From SHLJ01 sp041618535 (lineage in GTDB: Bacteria > Bacteroidota > Bacteroidia > Flavobacteriales > Flavobacteriaceae), in assembly GCA_041618535.1 (NCBI GenBank), contig JBFKFP010000069.1, positions 1 through 13,380 of the forward strand: a stretch of 13,380 nt of DNA, written 5' to 3'. Shown here piece after piece: positions 6,405-12,487 of the stretch (the first letter of the stretch is position 1; every line of letters begins with the position of its first letter). The position numbers and the translations under genes were made by a program. A model generated the notes under the pieces. That model saw only the letters and a list, made by a program, of their open reading frames with translations, did no database searches and had not been told where the DNA came from.

Positions 6405-7184
6405 TTACAGCCTATTTTTATTTCGACTCAATACCTTGTATTCTTCGTAACATTCACTGATGGCATCAAGGATCTGAAGATCGTTGGCTGTCCTTATAAA
6501 TTCCTTTGAGTAATTGCATTCGCTCACTATAAGATCGAGGTCAACCCGATCTACCTGCAGAAGGGCGGTTAGCATTTCACGATCAAAACGCGTTGAAAGA
6601 AGATTGCGGATCTCATCATCCTGTTTCATCTTCCGCAGTTTTCGGAGCTCATTCGGTTTCTTGCCGAAGACCTTATGAAGGAAATCTGCAGGGTTGAACA
6701 AGGCTCCCAATACCTTGCTGACCGAACCCACCGCTCTCGATCCTCCCTCATAACCCGTGGTAGGCAATCCGGAGATACTATATCGGATAGTTCTGTTAAC
6801 AGGAACTTGTTTGATGTCAACTTCCAGGTATCCTGTTAGCTTCAGCTGGTTGATCACGACCTCTTCCAGGGCCAGGGCCAGTTCTGTCATTTCGATTGTG
6901 GTAGCGTTCTGGTATCTGAGCCAGTCGTTCGTCACTCGCACCCTGATCGATTTGTAACCAAGGTAAGACAGGTGAAGTGTATCATTGGCTTTAGCCCTGA
7001 TTTCAAATTCACCATCAGCATTGGTAGCCGTACCAACAACCTGGTTCAGGTTAACGATATTCACATTTTCCAGGGCCAGGTCTGTCCCTGCACGAATCAC
7101 ACGTCCCTTAACTCTGGTGTCCTCCTGGGCCACGATAAATTGCATCGCAAACAAGCAAAAAATAAGGAACAGCAATTTTTTCAT
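6405..7184 (-). CDS. Secreted protein with an N-terminal CarboxypepD_reg-like domain
   Basis: The product is 259 residues. A signal peptide MKKLLFLIFCLFAMQFIVAQ is followed by a carboxypeptidase-regulatory-like beta-sandwich, about 24-102. It shows the usual pattern VKGRVIRAGTDLALENVNIV, then GTATNADGEFEIRA, then DTLHLSYLGYKSIRVRV. This domain normally precedes TonB-dependent receptors or other surface proteins, but no beta barrel follows here. The C-terminal part (about 110-259) has a GYEGGSRAVGSVSKVLGALFNPADF segment and a basic helical stretch (KKPNELRKLRKMK), and I do not recognise it. The ATG at 7184 was preferred to a GTG 17 codons upstream because the signal peptide starts there. It lies 106 bases downstream of rdgB on the same strand and has its own candidate -7 box. 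A periplasmic or surface location is likely; the function is unknown. Confidence 0.83.
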   Translation of the reverse strand: MKKLLFLIFCLFAMQFIVAQEDTRVKGRVIRAGTDLALENVNIVNLNQVVGTATNADGEFEIRAKANDTLHLSYLGYKSIRVRVTNDWLRYQNATTIEMTELALALEEVVINQLKLTGYLEVDIKQVPVNRTIRYSISGLPTTGYEGGSRAVGSVSKVLGALFNPADFLHKVFGKKPNELRKLRKMKQDDEIRNLLSTRFDREMLTALLQVDRVDLDLIVSECNYSKEFIRTANDLQILDAISECYEEYKVLSRNKNRL

Positions 7185-7201
7185 GTAGAAATTTATGATT
7201 T

Positions 7202-7209
7202 CAAAATTA
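7202..7209 (-). promoter_or_regulatory. Candidate -7 element (TAATTTTG) for the CarboxypepD_reg gene
   Basis: The minus strand reads TAATTTTG, an exact match to TAnnTTTG, ending 17 bases before the ATG at 7184. At 19 bases upstream the sequence is CTG rather than the preferred TTG. Placement in the gap after rdgB suggests independent transcription. Confidence 0.35.
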
Positions 7210-7290
7210 CTAAAGTAAACCGTTTTAACAGGCACTTGCCAATAATTTTGACGTAATATTAACAGGTAAATTACAGGTATTTCTTGGGAA

Positions 7291-7869
7291 TCATAGCAGA
7301 TTTCCCAAAAATTCGACCAATTGCCTGATGCTTCTGCCCCGATGACTGATATTATTTTTATCCTTTAAATCCATTTGGGCAAAACTCAGGTCGAAACCCT
7401 CCGGTTTGAAAATCGGGTCGTAGCCAAAGCCTTTTTCCCCCTGTCTTGAAATTAGGATTTCACCTTTGCAAATACCGGAAAACTTCCTTAACTCGCCATT
7501 GATGATCAGTGCGATCACCGTTATGAACTGGGCCTTCCGGTTATCCTCATGCCAGAGGGCATTGAGGAGTTTTTCCATGTTGGCGTCCGCATCGGCCTCA
7601 ACACCGGCATAACGAGCAGAATATACCCCGGGTTCACCATTCAACGCGAACACTTCTAACCCGGTATCATCGGCAAAACAGTTAAACCCGAAATTTTCAT
7701 ATACGAATTCTGCTTTCTGAATAGCATTTCCTTCGATGGAATCCCTGGTCTCAGGAAGTTCAGCATGGCAACCTATCTGCGCCAGGCTTAGCAATTCAAT
7801 CCCCTGTGGCATCAGAGCCTGGACTTCTTTTAGCTTGTTCAAGTTTTGAGTGGCGAATACCAGTTTCAT
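7291..7869 (-). CDS. rdgB: XTP/dITP diphosphatase (RdgB/HAM1 family)
   Basis: This enzyme hydrolyses deaminated purine nucleotides such as ITP, dITP and XTP to the monophosphate plus pyrophosphate, keeping them out of DNA and RNA. The product is 192 residues, the usual size. Conserved blocks are KLVFATQNLNKLKEVQ at the N-terminus (nucleotide binding), FADDTGLEV (65-73, with D68 in the place of the catalytic aspartate of E. coli RdgB), GEPGVYSARYAG (78-89), KGFGYDPIF (146-154) and NISHRGRSIRQL (173-184). The ATG at 7869 was chosen because the family N-terminus begins there; an upstream in-frame alternative adds a lysine-rich octapeptide encoded by an A-rich stretch. A purine-rich run precedes the ATG and a good promoter-like element lies just upstream. 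It is divergent from hpf. Confidence 0.96.
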   Translation of the reverse strand: MKLVFATQNLNKLKEVQALMPQGIELLSLAQIGCHAELPETRDSIEGNAIQKAEFVYENFGFNCFADDTGLEVFALNGEPGVYSARYAGVEADADANMEKLLNALWHEDNRKAQFITVIALIINGELRKFSGICKGEILISRQGEKGFGYDPIFKPEGFDLSFAQMDLKDKNNISHRGRSIRQLVEFLGNLL

Positions 7870-7890
7870 TTTCCTCTTTTTTTTCGGATG

Positions 7891-7918
7891 CAAAGGTAAG
7901 CCGAATAATTAGGTTCAA
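7891..7918 (-). promoter_or_regulatory. Candidate promoter for rdgB (TTG-N17-TACCTTTG)
   Basis: On the minus strand TACCTTTG (complement of 7891-7898) matches TAnnTTTG exactly. A TTG (complement of 7916-7918) lies 17 bases upstream, within the range reported for flavobacterial promoters. The -7 box ends 21 bases before the ATG at 7869, with a purine-rich GAGGAAA just before the start codon. It is the best promoter-like element in the window. Confidence 0.45.
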
Positions 7919-7933
7919 TTTTTTTTTGAATTC

Positions 7934-7947
7934 ATGATAATAATCAT
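7934..7947. repeat. Small dyad in the rdgB-hpf divergent region
   Basis: ATGAT, four bases, then ATCAT form a five-base inverted repeat about 60 bases before the hpf start. It could be an operator half-site pair, but a five-base AT-rich dyad is common by chance. Confidence 0.15.
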
Positions 7948-8005
7948 CAATTTTCCCTGTTCAGAAAAGTATATTTAACTTAAAGTATAAGTAAAAACAC
8001 TGCAT

Positions 8006-8305
8006 ATGACTATTAATATTGAGTATGTTCGTATGGACATCAGTGAAGCACTAAATGAGTATGTTTCAGGTAAATTACAAAAGATCAGTAAGAAGTACGA
8101 ATTCGTAATTACCGCCGATGTGCGTTTTGAACATGAACATGATCCCAAGGGTAATGGATGTATTTGTAAAATGGAGTTAAGTTTACCTGGTCCCAGAATC
8201 TTTGCCACCTCCAAAGAAAAGAATTATGAGATGGCCGTGAAAGAGACTATACGTGAATTGGTTAAACAGCTTGACAAGCGCAAGCAGGTTTTCAGGACAC
8301 ATTGA
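8006..8305 (+). CDS. hpf: Ribosome hibernation-promoting factor, short form (HPF/RaiA family)
   Basis: The product is 99 residues and consists only of the N-terminal HPF/YfiA domain. It has the typical pattern: an opening strand MTINIEYVRMDISEALNEYV, a basic helix GKLQKISKKY, the central strand ADVRFEHEHD, the strand KMELSLPGPRIFATSKEKN, and a final helix MAVKETIRELVKQLDKRKQ. Proteins of this kind bind the 30S decoding site during slow growth and shut down translation. The C-terminal dimerisation domain of long HPF is absent, so any 100S dimer formation would follow the short-HPF route (inference). It stands alone between a divergent rdgB and a strong terminator, so it is probably a single-gene transcript. 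No exact TAnnTTTG box was found; TATATTTA near 7970 is a seven-of-eight match. Confidence 0.92.
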   Translation: MTINIEYVRMDISEALNEYVSGKLQKISKKYEFVITADVRFEHEHDPKGNGCICKMELSLPGPRIFATSKEKNYEMAVKETIRELVKQLDKRKQVFRTH

Positions 8306-8334
8306 TCCTGTTAATATATTGGTTGAATTGAAAG

Positions 8335-8357
8335 AAAAGGGGCATTCGCCCCTTTTT
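8335..8357. terminator. Bidirectional rho-independent terminator between hpf and the convergent membrane protein gene
   Basis: AAAAGGGGC (8335-8343) pairs perfectly with GCCCCTTTT (8348-8356) across the four-base loop ATTC, and a further T follows. The GC core of five pairs followed by a T run serves the plus strand (hpf, stop at 8305). The A run on the left gives a T run on the minus strand, so the element can also end the gene whose stop is at 8374. Confidence 0.82.
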
Positions 8358-8373
8358 CAATTGTCAGTTAAAT

Positions 8374-8790
8374 CTATGATGTCTCTCCTGCCTCTCGTCC
8401 CAGCACCCATCCGATGAGGCCTCCGGCAACCGCATAGCGAAATGCGTAGGTCAACCCCCAGAAGATAACTCCGGAAAAGGTAGTGATCGTGGTTGTGGCA
8501 TAAAGGTCTAATCCAAAACAAAGCCCAATGATCAATCCAGTTATCAATCCTGCTTTTGCACCAGACCCAAAACTTGAGATTTTACCCCATCTGCTGATAA
8601 GGGTCAATAAGGTAGCATAGAGCACCTCCATCAAAATGATGATTGGAAGATCGATCGGGTCTTTTGAAACTCCGATTCCGCTTTCCGTCATGTGCATGCT
8701 TTGATCGCTGAAGATAACAAGGTAAATAAGAGCACCAAGACCAAAAAGTGCCGCTGTTCCAATAATTACTGCTAATAAATTAGATTTCAT
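8374..8790 (-). CDS. Small four-helix membrane protein of unknown function
   Basis: The product is 138 residues and I do not recognise its family. Four hydrophobic helices are visible at about 7-27, 48-65, 79-97 and 112-130. The third and fourth are rich in glycine (AGLITGLIIGLCFGLDL and VAGGLIGWVLG), a pattern that allows close helix packing. The first loop (about 29-46) is polar and contains HMTESGIGVSKDP. The topology suggests an inner-membrane protein with no large soluble domain. The ATG at 8790 begins directly before the first helix. It converges with hpf on a shared terminator and has no close upstream neighbour, so it is probably transcribed alone. A TAAATTTA (seven of eight to TAnnTTTG) about 40 bases upstream is a weak promoter candidate. 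Confidence 0.75.
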   Translation of the reverse strand: MKSNLLAVIIGTAALFGLGALIYLVIFSDQSMHMTESGIGVSKDPIDLPIIILMEVLYATLLTLISRWGKISSFGSGAKAGLITGLIIGLCFGLDLYATTTITTFSGVIFWGLTYAFRYAVAGGLIGWVLGREAGETS

Positions 8791-9119
8791 GAGAATAAGT
8801 TTAAAAACCTCATTCCTGAAGTTTGGTTAGTTGTTTAAATTTAGTAAAAAAAGCATTAGGTTAGATTACCAATCGTAACAGATGCCGTCAGAATGCCTGA
8901 AGAGAACATAATTATGAAGAGGCTAAATATGTGGACGCACAACTTATTCGTTCGGTTTATCCTTAAAATTCTCTTCTGACCAATTTGAAAAATTCCTGAG
9001 GAATTTGATTTTAAGATTAACGGAAAGCCTTGAAGATATTTCTTTTATCCATTGATGATCTGCCCCCTGATGATAATGATCTAATCTAAGAGCTTCCCAA
9101 TTCACAGAATTATTGTTTT
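8791..9119. other. Intergenic stretch of 329 bases with no confident gene
   Basis: The left part should hold the promoter of the membrane protein gene at 8374-8790, and the right part is the 3' region of rlmH. Inside are a possible 21-codon open frame at 8914-8979 and a perfect hairpin at 8990-9006, both described separately. No tRNA, known riboswitch or protein family is recognised. Confidence 0.6.
8990..9006. repeat. Perfect 7-base inverted repeat with 3-base loop
   Basis: AAATTCC (8990-8996) and GGAATTT (9000-9006) flank the loop TGA. The stem is AT-rich and a GATTTT run follows on the plus strand. It could end a short plus-strand transcript or act on rlmH readthrough on the other strand, but it is weaker than the hpf terminator. 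Confidence 0.3.
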
Positions 9120-9593
9120 TTAACGGTGATGATAGGATTCCCCCCTAAGAATGGTAAATGCCCGATAAAGCTGTTCAGCGAAGAACACCCTAACCATCTG
9201 GTGGGAGAATGTCAATTTCGACAGAGAAAACTTTTCCCTGGCTATGGCATATACCTCATCTGAAAACCCAAATGGGCCTCCAATAATGAAGACCAGCTGA
9301 CGAATACCCCCATTCATCTTTTTTTGAAGGTAGGAGGCAAATTCAGTTGAACTCATCATCTGTCCGCATTCATCCAGCAGCACAATTGCATCTGAATTTC
9401 CGATTTGTTTGAGGATCAGGCGGCCTTCTTCGGTTTTTTGCTGATCATCGCTCAGGGATTTTCGGTTTTTCAGGTCAGGTATGACAATGACCTCCAGTCG
9501 GGTGTAGTGCTTCAGCCTACCGAGGTAATCATCAAATAACGATGCGATTTCCGAACGATCTGTCTTACCAACTAATATTATTTTAATCACCAT
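9120..9593 (-). CDS. rlmH: 23S rRNA (pseudouridine-1915-N3)-methyltransferase
   Basis: RlmH uses SAM to methylate N3 of pseudouridine 1915 in helix 69 of 23S rRNA, acting on the assembled 70S ribosome. The 157-residue product has the full SPOUT set: N-terminal strand IKIILVGKT, VLLDECGQMMSS (71-82), the SAM-loop IGGPFGFSDEVY (104-115), and the C-terminal knot SLSKLTFSHQMVRVFFAEQLYRA (123-145). It ends with GESYHHR, the conserved C-terminus that contributes to ribosome binding and catalysis. Length and motifs are all standard. It is divergent from nadC across 605 bases. No exact promoter box was found near the start; GAATTTTG about 45 bases upstream is a seven-of-eight match to TAnnTTTG. Confidence 0.96.
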   Translation of the reverse strand: MVIKIILVGKTDRSEIASLFDDYLGRLKHYTRLEVIVIPDLKNRKSLSDDQQKTEEGRLILKQIGNSDAIVLLDECGQMMSSTEFASYLQKKMNGGIRQLVFIIGGPFGFSDEVYAIAREKFSLSKLTFSHQMVRVFFAEQLYRAFTILRGESYHHR

Positions 9594-10198
9594 ATTCCGG
9601 CCTATTGAAAATTGTGCCTGCCAACGCTTTCATCCGATCAAAATTCCAGTCTAAAAGTCAGATGTTATCCAACAACATCGATCCTGCAACATATGACTTT
9701 AGGTTAACTTGCATAGCGGTTACAATAATAAAAATATTAAAGAGAACAGGAAAATACTACAAGGCTCCAGGCTAATTTGTACTAAGAAGAATATGTAAAT
9801 CGGCTTTCCAGATCTGCATCTGCCCCTTAAATTTACAATATTTGCCATTTCGATATAAGGCACCGAAAACAAAATGACCTGTGGAGTCAAGTCTGATAAG
9901 GAAAGAATGTTTCCACCCAATTTTTATAGTCCGGACGGGATAATACCAAATGGGGAAGTATGTTTACAATCCAGAAAAAAATCTGAATATCGGTCTTCCT
10001 CTTAGCTCGTGGATTAATCAATTCATTATGTTTACCGCTTCTGAAAAAATGATGAATCCCCGGCCCAGATTCAACTCGATCAACCATCATCCCAGGCTGA
10101 GATCATGTAAAATCAGGCTACAGGGCGTCATTTGAGGAAATCTTCAAATCGAGTTTACAAAAAATACTCTAATTTCGTGTGGACTAAAAAAATGGATT
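9594..10198. other. Unexplained 605-base gap between rlmH and nadC
   Basis: This AT-rich stretch contains the two divergent start regions but is far longer than they need. Three short open frames (minus 9720-9920, minus 9887-10090, plus 9950-10135) have no recognisable family, and two overlap in different frames on the minus strand, so I do not call them as genes. The only clear symmetric element is GTCCGGAC (9929-9936). I see no tRNA, insertion-sequence end or repeat array. It may be a decayed gene or hold an RNA that I cannot recognise. Confidence 0.5.
10170..10177 (+). promoter_or_regulatory. Candidate -7 element (TAATTTCG) for nadC
   Basis: TAATTTCG matches TAnnTTTG at seven of eight positions and ends 21 bases before the nadC ATG, a good position for a promoter. 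No TTG is present at 19 bases upstream. Confidence 0.25.
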
Positions 10199-11056
10199 AT
10201 GATCAGCAAGGCCCAATTCGAAAAAGAACTGAACATCATCATCGAAAACGCCATAAGAGAGGATGTTGGTGATGGCGACCACAGTTCATTGGCCTGTATC
10301 CCGCAAACGGCTCTGGGCAAGGCAAAATTACTGGTAAAGGATGAGGGTATAATCGCCGGAGTGGAATTCGCAGAGCGGGTATTCAACAAGGTTGATCCCG
10401 GTTTAAGGATGGAAGTGCTGATCGAGGACGGAGAAGAGGTGGCATATGGTGATGTAGCCTTTTATGTTGAAGGATCCTCGCAAAGCATATTGAAGGCAGA
10501 ACGCCTTGTTTTGAATGCGATGCAGCGAATGAGTGCTATTGCAACAAAAACCCGTTCCTATGTTGATCTTCTCGAGGGAACCGGGACCAAGATCTTGGAT
10601 ACACGTAAAACCACTCCTGGAATACGGGCCCTGGAAAAATGGGCTGTAAAGATAGGAGGAGGTGAGAACCACCGTTTCGCCCTTTATGATATGATCATGC
10701 TCAAGGACAATCATATCGATTTTGCAGGTGGAATTACCAAAGCCATCAACTTGACAAAGGCATATCTCAGGGAAACCGGCCGCGATCTTAAAATCATTGT
10801 GGAGGCCAGAAACCTTGAAGAGGTATCAACGATTCTCAGCTCTGATGGGATTTACAGGATTCTGCTTGATAATTTCGATTATAAAGACACAAGGAAAGCT
10901 GTAGCCATGATTGGCAAAAATACACTCACGGAGTCCTCAGGTGGCATCAATGAGCATACTATTCGTAATTACGCCGAGTGCGGGGTTGATTACATCTCCT
11001 CTGGCGCCCTAACACATTCTGTCAATAACATGGATCTTAGCCTTAAAGCGGTTTGA
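10199..11056 (+). CDS. nadC: Nicotinate-nucleotide pyrophosphorylase (carboxylating)
   Basis: Quinolinate phosphoribosyltransferase joins quinolinate and PRPP to give nicotinate mononucleotide, CO2 and pyrophosphate, in de novo NAD synthesis. The product is 285 residues, the normal length. The N-terminal sandwich domain includes EDVGDGDHSS (21-30) and VKDEGIIAGVEFAERVF (46-62). The barrel domain has ERLVLNAMQRMSAIAT (101-116), the substrate-binding run DTRKTTPGIRALEKWAV (134-150), GGGENHRF (153-160), MLKDNH (167-172), VEARN (201-205), LLDNF and ESSGGI (245-250). An overlapping ATG seven bases upstream (10192) is in another frame, so 10199 is the start. The yihY-type gene follows after one base. 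The gene supplies the NAD consumed by the sirtuin encoded elsewhere in the window, but nothing links them genetically. Confidence 0.97.
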   Translation: MISKAQFEKELNIIIENAIREDVGDGDHSSLACIPQTALGKAKLLVKDEGIIAGVEFAERVFNKVDPGLRMEVLIEDGEEVAYGDVAFYVEGSSQSILKAERLVLNAMQRMSAIATKTRSYVDLLEGTGTKILDTRKTTPGIRALEKWAVKIGGGENHRFALYDMIMLKDNHIDFAGGITKAINLTKAYLRETGRDLKIIVEARNLEEVSTILSSDGIYRILLDNFDYKDTRKAVAMIGKNTLTESSGGINEHTIRNYAECGVDYISSGALTHSVNNMDLSLKAV

Positions 11057-11057
11057 T

Positions 11058-11999
11058 ATGTCTACTGAAGAAGATGACAAATTAGAGCAGATTCCGGTAA
11101 TAAAATGGGTGGTCAGGCTATTGAAGTCGGTGAAACTACCGGGTTTTGAAGGACTTTCCCTTTTTGACCTGCTTCAGATGTATCTTATAGGAATTGTAGA
11201 AGGAGCACTTACCACGCGTGCCAGTGCCATTGCCTTCAGTTTCTTTACCGCAATTTTTCCTTTCCTGCTTTTCATAATAATAATAATCCCCTTTATACCT
11301 TTCGACAATTTCCAGAATGATTTCCTGGTATTCCTGGACTCGTTTCTGCCCCCTCAAACATCCGAGTTCTTCAATGAGAATATTTTTGAGAACATCAATC
11401 AGAGCAATAGCGGAAGGTTGCTCTCAACTGTTTTTCTGCTCTCTCTTATCCTTATGGCCAATGGGGTTAGCGCAGTATTTTCGGGATTTGAACATTCCTA
11501 TCATGACCAATTGACAAGAAATGTTGTAAAACAATATTTGTATGCCATGGGTGTAGCCATTATTCTTGCGATCTTGGTAATAGTAACCGTTGGTGTTCTC
11601 GGTTATTTCGAGATATATGTGGTGGAAAACCTCAGGGATCTGGGTTATATAGACAGCGATCAGGAAAAGACAGGGATAACATTGGGAAAATATGGTTTTT
11701 TCGTGATTATGATCTACCTGGCAACCGCGACACTTTATTACTTCGGAACCAAGGAAGGCAGACATTCGAGGTTCTTTTCCATAGGGGCATTGCTTACAAC
11801 GATCCTTATTTTGCTAACCTCTTACCTGTTTGGGCTTTACATTGAGAATTTCTCGAAATATAATGAGCTTTACGGCTCTATAGGCGCTTTGTTGATCCTG
11901 TTGTTCTACCTCTGGTTGAATGCTAATATTTTGTTATTGGGATTTGAGTTGAACATTTCCATCCATAAATTGCGGCAAAAATCGCAACCAGATGAATAA
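11058..11999 (+). CDS. YihY/virulence factor BrkB family membrane protein
   Basis: The product is 313 residues with six predicted membrane helices: about 57-80, 121-143, 160-183, 212-230, 240-262 and 273-297. The first follows the family signature LTTRASAIAFSFFTAIFPFL (51-70). The segment GVSAVFSGFEHSYH (136-149) and the last helix region YNELYGSIGALLILLFYLWL (268-287) continuing to LLGFELN are strongly conserved family features. A soluble N-terminal tail of about 40 residues precedes the membrane part. The family was once misnamed ribonuclease BN and its function is still not settled; transport or envelope roles have been proposed. It starts one base after the nadC stop (TGATATG) and its last eight bases overlap the DUF2147 gene, so it is almost certainly co-transcribed with both. 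Confidence 0.93.
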   Translation: MSTEEDDKLEQIPVIKWVVRLLKSVKLPGFEGLSLFDLLQMYLIGIVEGALTTRASAIAFSFFTAIFPFLLFIIIIIPFIPFDNFQNDFLVFLDSFLPPQTSEFFNENIFENINQSNSGRLLSTVFLLSLILMANGVSAVFSGFEHSYHDQLTRNVVKQYLYAMGVAIILAILVIVTVGVLGYFEIYVVENLRDLGYIDSDQEKTGITLGKYGFFVIMIYLATATLYYFGTKEGRHSRFFSIGALLTTILILLTSYLFGLYIENFSKYNELYGSIGALLILLFYLWLNANILLLGFELNISIHKLRQKSQPDE

Positions 12000-12414
12000 G
12001 AACATTATCACTTTGATGTTTTTCTTCCTGATATGTGGAATCCAGGCTCAGGGTGTGCTGGGCAAATGGAGAACGGTTGACGGGGTCACCGGGGAGGAAA
12101 AGTCAATCGTTGAGATCTATGAGAGGAACGGAAAGGTTTTTGGTAAAATTGTTGAGATCCTGAATCCTCAGGATAGAGATGCCCTGTGCGAAAAATGCAG
12201 GGGAGATGAAAAGAACAAGCCGGTGCTGGGCCTTGAACTGATCAAGAATATGGAGCCCGATGGAAAATACTACAGAAAAGGGACTATTTTTGATCCCGAA
12301 CATGGCAAGATATTCCGTTGCAGGCTGGCGCTTACAGACGATCCTGATGTATTGCAGGTACGTGGTTATATAGCCTTTCTGTATGCTACCCAGTACTGGA
12401 TCAGGGAAGAATAG
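11992..12414 (+). CDS. Secreted DUF2147 domain protein
   Basis: The product is 140 residues. A signal peptide MNKNIITLMFFFLICGIQAQ is followed by the single DUF2147 domain, starting GVLGKWRTVDGVTGEEKSIV (21-40) and continuing EIYERNGKVFGKIVEI. The family block LCEKCRGDEKNKPVLGLELI (65-84) contains a CxxC pair (C66, C69), which may form a disulphide or bind metal. The C-terminus GKIFRCRLAL, then LQVRGYIAFLYATQYWIRE is typical. The fold is probably a small lipocalin-like beta barrel in the periplasm; the ligand is unknown. The ATG overlaps the end of the upstream membrane protein gene by eight bases and gives a complete signal peptide. A six-base inverted repeat (12409-12423) spans its stop codon but lacks a T-tract. 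Confidence 0.9.
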   Translation: MNKNIITLMFFFLICGIQAQGVLGKWRTVDGVTGEEKSIVEIYERNGKVFGKIVEILNPQDRDALCEKCRGDEKNKPVLGLELIKNMEPDGKYYRKGTIFDPEHGKIFRCRLALTDDPDVLQVRGYIAFLYATQYWIREE

Positions 12415-12425
12415 TACCTATTCCA

Positions 12426-12437
12426 TTTGTTAACAAA
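12426..12437. repeat. Perfect 12-base palindrome before priA
   Basis: TTTGTTAACAAA is fully self-complementary and lies 51 bases before the priA start, in the only gap of the nadC-priA series. It could be an operator for a dimeric regulator. A few 12-base palindromes are expected by chance in a window of this size. Confidence 0.2.
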
Positions 12438-12487
12438 CCAATTACCTCCTCATGGATTTATAGGTATAAACCCTTTACCTTTATACT

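Noticed and set aside
8881..8910. Nine-codon open frame starting at ATG 8882
   Set aside because: It is too short and has no distinguishing feature.
9929..9936. GTCCGGAC palindrome
   Set aside because: An isolated eight-base palindrome is expected by chance many times in a genome, and nothing around it supports an operator.
9720..10135. Three short open frames of 61-67 codons in the rlmH-nadC gap
   Set aside because: They overlap one another in different frames and strands, have no family resemblance, no signal peptide with a proper layout and no supporting promoter. They are treated as chance frames or remnants.
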